Shown one piece after another: positions 1 to 5,027 of a stretch of DNA of 7,725 nt. Under the pieces are notes generated by a model. The model was given only the letters and a program-made list of their open reading frames with translations. It did not search any database and was not told the origin of the DNA. How positions within the stretch are numbered: the stretch's first letter is position 1; the number at the start of each line of letters is the position of its first letter. Made by a program: the position numbers and the translations under genes. This DNA comes from an uncultured Mycoplasmatota bacterium (lineage in GTDB: Bacteria > Bacillota_I > Bacilli_A > RF39 > UBA660), in the NCBI GenBank assembly GCA_948472605.1, contig CAOKUH010000072.1, forward strand, positions 1 to 7,725, given 5' to 3'.

Positions 1-256
1 GATAAAGAATATCAATAACTCTTTTATGTGTTCTCATTTCAAATTGTTCTCTTGAGTCTTTATGTTTGTGTGGAGAACGTAAAATAGTTACTATTTCTTT
101 TTCTGTTGGAAGTGGAATAGGTCCTGAAACTTTTGCTCCTGTTCTTTTAGCAGTATCTACTATTCTTTCAGCAGACTGATCTAAAACTACGAAGTCATAA
201 GCTTTTAATCTTATTCTAATTTTTTCACTTCCTACGTTTTGGTTTGATGTTGCCAT
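1..256 (-). CDS. rpsJ: 30S ribosomal protein S10 (partial, 3' end missing)
   Basis: Translating the minus strand from the ATG at 256 gives a protein beginning MATSNQNVGSEKIRIRLKAY, followed by the S10 hallmarks VSGPIPLPTEK and SPHKHKDSREQFEMRTHKR. About 85 codons are present. S10 is usually slightly over 100 residues, so roughly the last 17 to 20 lie beyond the left edge. S10 is part of the 30S head and, with NusB, of transcription antitermination complexes. The start is fixed by an excellent ribosome binding site (AAGGAGGG on the minus strand, 263-270). In most bacteria rpsJ is the first gene of the S10 ribosomal protein operon, so rplC and rplD probably follow outside the window (inference). 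Its promoter is far upstream and leaves a long leader, annotated separately. Confidence 0.96.
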   Translation of the reverse strand, partial: MATSNQNVGSEKIRIRLKAYDFVVLDQSAERIVDTAKRTGAKVSGPIPLPTEKEIVTILRSPHKHKDSREQFEMRTHKRVIDILY

Positions 257-473
257 TGTTTTCCCTCCTTATTAAATGTAACGGCAAGTTTTAAACGCAC
301 CCTTGTGTTTCTTTTAAAACCATATATAAATCCAAGTTACAATATTTCTTTTGTATCCTGGATAAGTGTGCTTTTATCAAACTTATCGCCCGGTCTAAGC
401 CAAGACATACTCTGCAGGAGTTCCCTCCACTTAATGTGTAGCCACATCCTGCTTCATCGCTTTATCTTACGCC
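257..473 (-). ncRNA. Long structured 5' leader of rpsJ (candidate ribosomal-protein leader)
   Basis: About 215 nt separate the predicted transcription start from the rpsJ ATG. The leader folds by eye into several elements. One is a perfect 6-bp stem pairing 447-452 with 414-419 (GCAGGA/TCCTGC). It encloses a TGTG/CACA hairpin (443-446 with 435-438, four-base loop). A GGAG/CTCC hairpin closed by a GGAA (GNRA-type) tetraloop (417-428) overlaps the outer stem and may compete with its inner pairs. Next comes a perfect 7-bp GATAAGT/ACTTATC stem (381-387 with 361-367). S10 operon leaders that bind ribosomal protein L4 are known in other bacteria, so autogenous control is a reasonable inference. I cannot assign this leader to a named RNA family, and I see no intrinsic terminator inside it. 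Confidence 0.55.
263..270 (-). promoter_or_regulatory. Strong ribosome binding site of rpsJ
   Basis: AAGGAGGG on the minus strand lies six bases upstream of the ATG at 256, a near-complete match to the anti-Shine-Dalgarno sequence. It fixes the S10 start. Confidence 0.85.
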
Positions 474-478
474 TACCT

Positions 479-507
479 ATTATACTATGGCATATATTGG
501 TTGTCAA
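479..507 (-). promoter_or_regulatory. Perfect-consensus SigA promoter for rpsJ
   Basis: On the minus strand the -35 box is TTGACA (502-507) and the -10 box is TATAAT (479-484), separated by exactly 17 bp. Both boxes match the housekeeping consensus at all positions, as expected for a ribosomal protein operon. Transcription would start near 472. It points away from the divergent plus-strand promoter at 555-583. Confidence 0.88.
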
Positions 508-554
508 CTACTTTTTTAATATTTTTTATCTATTTTTTCCTATTTTTCCATATC

Positions 555-583
555 TTGATTTTTATTTATCATTGTGTTATAAT
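555..583 (+). promoter_or_regulatory. Promoter of the 558-residue orphan gene
   Basis: TTGATT (555-560) and TATAAT (578-583) are separated by 17 bp. This would start transcription near 590, about 40 nt before the ATG at 630. The same TTGATT-17-TATAAT layout recurs on the minus strand at 3982-4010. Confidence 0.65.
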
Positions 584-629
584 TATGTTAACTATGTGTA
601 TATACTTTTATTTTTAGAAAGGATTGATT

Positions 630-2306
630 ATGTCAAATTTTGATGCTGCTTTTTCTATACCTTTTCATACGTTTGACGATAACTTAACTCATTCTCTTAC
701 TTTTGCTGAATTAAGGCACAAGAAGGAAGCAAAATATTTGAAGAGCTTTTTATATCGTATTAATAGGTATGTAAGAAATTTAAAAACTCAAAATCCAAAT
801 ATAACAAAATCAGAAGTTGAAGAAATTTTTGCTAAAGATTTAGAAGAAATTTCGGCTACTTCTTATTCTGGTGTCAAAATTTCTCAATCTTTTATGCAAT
901 ATATTTGTTATGACTTATTTGCAAAACAACCTCAAAGATTGGAGCACTATAATTCTTTATTAGATTCACTTGATTGTCCTTTAGATAAATTAGAAGAATT
1001 GCCACGTTCTAATTTTTCATTAACTCAAATATATTATGCAGCTCAATTAAAACGCGAATTTTTAAATTCAGATTTTTCTGATATTAATGAATTTTTAAAA
1101 TATAGATTAGATCAGATTATTCCTAAGTTGAAAACAGATATTTCTAGTTCTACTTATTTGATTTTACAACAATTAGATAAATTAGGATTATTATACTCTT
1201 ATTTAGATATAAATGATAAAAAAATGAACTTTTTAGGTTTTAAAGAATATGCTGATGCATTAGTTTCTGATAATCCTTCTAATAAGGCAGAGAAGCTTTT
1301 ATCTATTTTTGCCGATACAGAAAAAATGCAAAATCAATCTCCTTTTAATTTATTAACTTTATATTCTTTCTGGATTAATAGATTTTATAAAGAACTTGAT
1401 ACTTATTTAGGAGCAATGTTTGTTATTCGTGATTTTGGTTTAACTCAGTCTATGGTTGATGGAACTTTTAAATCTCCTTCTAAAGAGGATTTAGATAAAG
1501 AACTTGTTAAAATAAATTTATTTTATGATCCAATTCGTTTCATTTTAGAAATGCAAAAGGCTGAAAAATTGAAGATAAATAATGAATCAGAATATGATAT
1601 TTCTGAAAATATATATTCTTTTCCTAATGATACTTTTTTACATTATGTTCAAAGTGAATATAAAGATAAATACAAAGATTTTTTTGATACATATTTGCCA
1701 AATTCAAAAAATGATTTAACCGCAGATGCTACGCACTATTTTGCTCTTTATAGCCCAATATTTGCTGCATGTGGTTTAAAAGATGCTACTATGCTATATT
1801 TGCTAATTTGTTTAAAAGAAAATTCTCATTATCTAAATGCTGGTATCATTCCTAATAATATAGATGTATGTACTAATCGTGGTTTTCTTGGAAAATTCGT
1901 TGGTTTGGGTATTGATAATGGAATGACTGATACTTTCCTTTTACATATTAGAAAATCTACTTTAATGGAATTTCTTGAAAATTATATGGTAGATGATTTT
2001 CAAATTTCTCCTTCAATCATGTATGATTTACCTCTATATCAAGGTAGAACAGATTATACAAATGGACTGTATTCTGTTCCAGTGTTAGCACCTATTACAG
2101 ATGAACAAAAGGAATTAATTCGCAATTCAGTATTTAATTCTAATTTTCTACCTTCGACTCCAGCAAATCGAAAAAAGCAGACTTTTGCACGTCATTTATT
2201 TGACGTAATGAACTACGAAAAAAATAATACTTTAATTCCTAAATCTATAAGTTTGATTGATGGTACAATAAGAGTATCAAAACAAAATGTACCTGTTGAA
2301 AGATAA
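630..2306 (+). CDS. Conserved or orphan hypothetical protein, 558 residues
   Basis: This is a long, clean reading frame that I do not recognise. The ATG at 630 is preferred because AGAAAGGA ends six bases before it; an in-frame TTG at 624 lies against that site and is unlikely. The protein is hydrophilic and looks mainly alpha-helical, with many Lys, Glu, Asn, Asp and aromatic residues. I see no signal peptide and no convincing membrane segment. The most hydrophobic stretch is around residues 366-395 (YFALYSPIFAACG and MLYLLICL) and reads as a buried core. No P-loop, HTH, nuclease or metal-binding motif is evident. It is a single-gene unit with its own promoter (555-583) and a terminator directly after the stop (2307-2342), next to the S10 operon but transcribed away from it. 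Its base composition resembles its neighbours, so there is no obvious sign of recent transfer. A cytosolic location is inferred. Confidence 0.85.
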   Translation: MSNFDAAFSIPFHTFDDNLTHSLTFAELRHKKEAKYLKSFLYRINRYVRNLKTQNPNITKSEVEEIFAKDLEEISATSYSGVKISQSFMQYICYDLFAKQPQRLEHYNSLLDSLDCPLDKLEELPRSNFSLTQIYYAAQLKREFLNSDFSDINEFLKYRLDQIIPKLKTDISSSTYLILQQLDKLGLLYSYLDINDKKMNFLGFKEYADALVSDNPSNKAEKLLSIFADTEKMQNQSPFNLLTLYSFWINRFYKELDTYLGAMFVIRDFGLTQSMVDGTFKSPSKEDLDKELVKINLFYDPIRFILEMQKAEKLKINNESEYDISENIYSFPNDTFLHYVQSEYKDKYKDFFDTYLPNSKNDLTADATHYFALYSPIFAACGLKDATMLYLLICLKENSHYLNAGIIPNNIDVCTNRGFLGKFVGLGIDNGMTDTFLLHIRKSTLMEFLENYMVDDFQISPSIMYDLPLYQGRTDYTNGLYSVPVLAPITDEQKELIRNSVFNSNFLPSTPANRKKQTFARHLFDVMNYEKNNTLIPKSISLIDGTIRVSKQNVPVER

Positions 2307-2342
2307 AAAACAACTATTAATATATAAATTAATAGTTGTTTT
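2307..2342. terminator. Bidirectional intrinsic terminator
   Basis: A perfect 15-bp inverted repeat (2307-2321 with 2328-2342) surrounds a 6-base loop. The core is ACAACTATTAAT/ATTAATAGTTGT, flanked by A-runs on the left and T-runs on the right, so it serves both directions. It starts right after the plus-strand stop at 2306 and lies four bases beyond the minus-strand relQ-like stop at 2347. Confidence 0.87.
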
Positions 2343-2346
2343 ATTT

Positions 2347-3000
2347 TTATATGTTTAATTTTATTTGCATCATTTTATCATCTAATTTAGCAATTGTTTT
2401 TGCTGCTGATATTAAGTCTTTTGATGCTTTTTTACTTATATTCTTTTTATATTTTAATTTATGTTCTAGGCTTGCCCAAAAATCCATGGCTACTGTTCTT
2501 ATTTGTAACTCTACCTTTACATATATAGTTTTGTCTGTAAAGGTTACTGGTACTTTTACTACCATGTGATAACTTGAGTATCCACTTTGTTTTGGATTTG
2601 TTATGTAATCTTTTCTCTCAATTATTTCTATATCTTGAAAGTTTTCTATTATATCTACAATTTTAAATATATCGTCTTTAAAAGAACATATTATTCTCAT
2701 ACCTGCAATATCATTTATTTGTTCTACTAAATTTTTATAAGTTAATTCTAACTCTCTTTTAGTCATTTTCTCAATAATACTATCAGGTGATTTTATTCTT
2801 TCTGTTATATGATCTATTGGATTATATTCACAAAAATTATCAAACTCTTCATTTAGTATATCAAATTTTGTTTTTAATACTTTCATTGCAGATTTATATA
2901 TAAGCATGATTTTCTCAAAATCATTTGCTTTTTTATCTAATTTTCCTTCTATTTTTATTATATTTGCTGCCTGCATCAGGTCAGTTTCATTTTCCTCCAT
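2347..3000 (-). CDS. Small alarmone synthetase, GTP pyrophosphokinase (RelQ/RelP class)
   Basis: This 217-residue protein would transfer pyrophosphate from ATP to GDP or GTP to make (p)ppGpp in the cytosol. Visible synthetase-domain motifs are NPIDHITERIKSPDSIIEKM (60-79, with the basic R68 and K70), DIAGMRIIC (97-105), the G-loop-like DYITNPKQSGYSSYH (131-145), and VELQIRT (163-169, with the probable catalytic Glu164) followed by FWASLEHKLKYK (174-185). The length fits single-domain small alarmone synthetases of about 210 to 230 residues. There is no HD hydrolase, TGS or ACT domain, so it is not a long Rel/SpoT protein. The start at 3000 has AGGA about 11 bases upstream, a rather long spacing. 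It follows the metallophosphoesterase gene after about 100 nt with no clear terminator between them, so the two are probably co-transcribed. RelQ is the likelier of the two small classes, but I cannot separate them with certainty. Confidence 0.93.
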   Translation of the reverse strand: MEENETDLMQAANIIKIEGKLDKKANDFEKIMLIYKSAMKVLKTKFDILNEEFDNFCEYNPIDHITERIKSPDSIIEKMTKRELELTYKNLVEQINDIAGMRIICSFKDDIFKIVDIIENFQDIEIIERKDYITNPKQSGYSSYHMVVKVPVTFTDKTIYVKVELQIRTVAMDFWASLEHKLKYKKNISKKASKDLISAAKTIAKLDDKMMQIKLNI

Positions 3001-3028
3001 AAATAAATATTTCCTTTCTTTTTTATTT

Positions 3029-3040
3029 TTAACTTTTCAT
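3029..3040 (-). other. Possible three-codon leader ORF (Met-Lys-Ser-stop) upstream of the alarmone synthetase
   Basis: On the minus strand GAAAGGGG (3048-3055) is followed, seven bases later, by ATG AAA AGT TAA (3040 to 3029). This Shine-Dalgarno sequence is better placed than that of the alarmone synthetase, which starts 28 bases further on. It may be a ribosome loading or standby site, a regulatory mini-ORF, or chance. No product is implied. Confidence 0.25.
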
Positions 3041-3102
3041 ATATCATCCCCTTTCTTTATTGCTTTATTTTATTAATATAATATTAAATTAAACTTAAGT
3101 TT

Positions 3103-3954
3103 TTAAAATTCATCAAAGTTTATTCCTAATCTTTCAAAGTTTTCTTTAATTTTAGTCATGTTTCTATAAGTTCCATTTAGTACTTCATATCTAAATATAT
3201 CTTTTTCATATGCATCATCTTCTAATTCTTTTTCTACATTGTAAGGAACTTTAACAAATTCTATTCCTACAGTAGAAGCTGAATATTCTTTTTCTCCATA
3301 TTTTCCTTCTAATATCACATAATGTGCTTGTCTAATTTCTTTTACATTACTATCTTTTTTATCATTTCTGATTAAACAAAAACTGTTTCCTACACTACCA
3401 GTATTTAATAATGTTTTATTATACATTTTATCCATGTATTGGTGATGTATATGTCCATATACTACTATGTCTGCTACTTTTTGAGATAATGTTTTTTCAC
3501 TTGGTAAAAACATTTTATATTTTGTTTCTAAAAAGTCTTGATTTATTACAACTAAGTTATCTCTTTCTGGAGAAGCGTGAAACATTCTTACTAAACTTCC
3601 ACTTAAATAAAATTCGTGTGAATAAGGTAATTTGTTTAGATATTGTTTTTCTTCTTCTGTTAATATTTCATTTAGATTGTCCCATCTATCTATTTCTATT
3701 TGTGCCTTTTCTTTTAGTCTTTCTTTTACTTTTTCTTTGTCTAGCACTCCTGAAAAATGTCTATCACAATTTCCTCTTAAAACAATCTCACATTCTTTTC
3801 TAATTATTTCTATGCATTCATGTGTATGATTTCCTTTAGATATTATGTCTCCTAAACAATATATTTTATCGATTTGTTTTGTTTTTATATCTTTAATTGT
3901 AGATTTTAATGCCTCTAAATTTCCATGTATGTCCGATATTATTGCTATTCTCAT
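3103..3954 (-). CDS. Calcineurin-like metallophosphoesterase, YfcE-like (substrate unknown)
   Basis: This 283-residue cytosolic protein has the full two-metal phosphoesterase signature: SDIHGN (7-12, metal ligands D8 and H10), LGDIISKG (34-41, D36), RGNCDRH (60-66, N62), FHASPE (125-130, H126) and VYGHIHHQ (165-172), then LLNTGSVGNS. GNCD in place of the commoner GNHD/GNHE is typical of the YfcE-like small phosphodiesterase group. The insert between GNCD and FHA (about 67-124) is charged and helical. The C-terminal part after about 230 is also charged and not diagnostic. The ATG at 3954 has AAAAGGAG six bases upstream. A good promoter lies at 3982-4010. It is the first gene of a probable two-gene unit with the downstream alarmone synthetase. 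Substrates of this superfamily range from cyclic nucleotides to phosphoproteins and cannot be told from sequence. Confidence 0.92.
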   Translation of the reverse strand: MRIAIISDIHGNLEALKSTIKDIKTKQIDKIYCLGDIISKGNHTHECIEIIRKECEIVLRGNCDRHFSGVLDKEKVKERLKEKAQIEIDRWDNLNEILTEEEKQYLNKLPYSHEFYLSGSLVRMFHASPERDNLVVINQDFLETKYKMFLPSEKTLSQKVADIVVYGHIHHQYMDKMYNKTLLNTGSVGNSFCLIRNDKKDSNVKEIRQAHYVILEGKYGEKEYSASTVGIEFVKVPYNVEKELEDDAYEKDIFRYEVLNGTYRNMTKIKENFERLGINFDEF

Positions 3955-3981
3955 ATTTCTCTCCTTTTTACTTTCAAGACG

Positions 3982-4010
3982 ATTATATCAAAACGATTTA
4001 AAAAAATCAA
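3982..4010 (-). promoter_or_regulatory. Promoter of the phosphoesterase-alarmone synthetase unit
   Basis: On the minus strand TTGATT (4005-4010) and TATAAT (3982-3987) are 17 bp apart. The -10 is preceded by TGA, giving a TGn extended -10. Transcription would start near 3975, about 20 nt before the AAAAGGAG site and the ATG at 3954. Confidence 0.72.
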
Positions 4011-4048
4011 AGACTTTCCATCAAATTGTGTAGATTGTATTTATATAA

Positions 4049-4087
4049 AAAACAACTATATTCATACTTGATGAATATAGTTGTTTT
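4049..4087 (-). terminator. Intrinsic terminator of the HdeD-family gene
   Basis: A perfect 17-bp stem (4049-4065 with 4071-4087) has a five-base loop and A/T runs at its base. It lies about 10 nt past the minus-strand stop at 4097. Its outer sequence (AAAACAACTAT...ATAGTTGTTTT) is the same as that of the terminator at 2307-2342. Confidence 0.85.
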
Positions 4088-4096
4088 AATTATCTA

Positions 4097-4648
4097 TTAT
4101 CCCATTTTTTCAAATCTTTTTACATTTATTAAGAAAGTTATTCCTTCTATTAGATCCATAATAGAATACATTAAAATTATACTTCCCAATGTAGCTATTA
4201 TAAGATCTGGTGCTATTATTATATATATTCCCATAGCTAATATTGCAATAGATATTATTAACATTGGAATCCATGTTTTTGTTTTATATTCTTTTAATCT
4301 TAATGATAATCCAAGTCTAGTTAGTCCAGTATAAATAATCCATATTCCAATTGTTATTCCTAGTAATCCTTCTAGTATTCCCGGATGTGTTATTAGTATC
4401 AAACCTATTATTGCATTAACTATTCCATAGATTAAATCATAATTAAAATATTCTTTTCTATTTTTGTCTCTTAGATACCCTATTACTTTTATAATTCCTA
4501 GAAATATTAACATTCCGGCTATTGCATATGTAATAATTTTTAGTGTTGTTTTAGAATATATAAACATGATAAAACCTAAAATACCTAATATAATTGATGT
4601 TATTATTGATGTATATCCTGTTTTCTTTAAAACTTTTTCAATCTCCAT
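4097..4648 (-). CDS. HdeD/DUF308-family integral membrane protein
   Basis: This 183-residue, strongly hydrophobic protein has about six membrane helices, near residues 13-31, 37-58, 71-87, 91-110, 126-145 and 148-173. They are arranged as three similar hairpins with Gly-rich faces and short charged loops such as RDKNRKEYF (60-68) and RLKEYKTKT (117-125). This size and the hairpin repeat are typical of the HdeD/DUF308 family. E. coli HdeD is linked to acid resistance at high cell density, but the role of Gram-positive members is mostly unknown, so no function is claimed. The ATG at 4648 has AAAAGGAGA about seven bases upstream. The gene stands alone with its own extended -10 promoter and terminator, and its promoter region is shared back-to-back with the TSCPD gene. 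Confidence 0.85.
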   Translation of the reverse strand: MEIEKVLKKTGYTSIITSIILGILGFIMFIYSKTTLKIITYAIAGMLIFLGIIKVIGYLRDKNRKEYFNYDLIYGIVNAIIGLILITHPGILEGLLGITIGIWIIYTGLTRLGLSLRLKEYKTKTWIPMLIISIAILAMGIYIIIAPDLIIATLGSIILMYSIMDLIEGITFLINVKRFEKMG

Positions 4649-4694
4649 ATTAATTCTCCTTTTATTTCTTTTTTAGTTTGTATATTATTTTTTT

Positions 4695-4723
4695 ATTATA
4701 GCACAATATTTGTATAATGTTTT
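4695..4723 (-). promoter_or_regulatory. Extended -10 promoter of the HdeD-family gene
   Basis: On the minus strand TGCTATAAT gives a TGn extended -10 (TATAAT at 4695-4700). The -35 region 17 bp away (4718-4723, AAAACA) is weak, as is common with extended -10 promoters. It overlaps the likely plus-strand promoter at 4710-4738. Confidence 0.55.
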
Positions 4724-4738
4724 ATTTTTTGTTATAAT
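4710..4738 (+). promoter_or_regulatory. Likely promoter of the TSCPD-protein gene
   Basis: TATAAT at 4733-4738 has TTGTAT at 4710-4715 upstream with a 17-bp spacer. The -35 matches only three of six positions. Transcription would start about 30 nt before the ATG at 4773. It overlaps the opposite promoter of the HdeD-family gene, so the two may interfere. Confidence 0.5.
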
Positions 4739-4772
4739 TTTTGTGAATTAATATTTTGGAAGGAGTGATAAA

Positions 4773-5027
4773 ATGGAATATATATATACCCCAGTTGGAG
4801 TTTGTTCTAACCAGTTTCTTATAACTATGGATGGTGATATTATTACTTCTGTTAAAATTCGTGGTGGATGTCCAGGAAATACTTTGGCAGTTACTACTTT
4901 AGTAGAAGGAAATAATATTCACGATGTTATAAAAAAATTAAAAGGTATACCATGTGGTGTAAAAGGAACTTCTTGCCCTGATCAACTTGCTATAGCTTTA
5001 GAACAAATTTTAGAAAACCGTAACTAG
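4773..5027 (+). CDS. Four-cysteine TSCPD-domain protein (TIGR03905-like)
   Basis: This complete 84-residue protein carries the sequence TSCPD (66-70) that names the domain, plus GGCPGN (31-36) and IPCG (59-62). Its four cysteines, C11, C33, C61 and C68, fit the stand-alone four-Cys TSCPD family of Clostridia and relatives. The TSCPD domain is otherwise known at the C-terminus of some ribonucleotide reductases. The cysteine layout suggests metal binding (Zn or Fe), but the role of the stand-alone protein is not established. The ATG at 4773 is fixed by GGAAGGAG seven bases upstream. The last 18 bp overlap the 3' end of feoB on the other strand, and a plus-strand terminator hairpin lies within feoB just downstream (5054-5097). 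A link to iron is suggested only by its position and its cysteines. Confidence 0.9.
   Translation: MEYIYTPVGVCSNQFLITMDGDIITSVKIRGGCPGNTLAVTTLVEGNNIHDVIKKLKGIPCGVKGTSCPDQLAIALEQILENRN

Noticed and set aside
257..473. T-box or known metabolite riboswitch in the rpsJ leader
   Set aside because: There is no T-box consensus, no terminator/antiterminator pair, and no conserved core of a riboswitch class I know.
305..643. Plus-strand frame of 112 codons across the rpsJ leader
   Set aside because: It is antisense to the structured leader, spans both divergent promoters, has no ribosome binding site, and reads as low-complexity hydrophobic sequence from T-rich DNA.
2336..2569. Plus-strand frame of 77 codons
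   Set aside because: It is a shadow of the alarmone synthetase gene, starts inside the terminator and has no ribosome binding site.
3073..3102. AT-only palindromes between the phosphoesterase and the alarmone synthetase (3073-3087 and 3091-3102)
   Set aside because: They have no GC pairs or have stems too short, with no proper loop, so they do not make a convincing terminator or operator in DNA this AT-rich.
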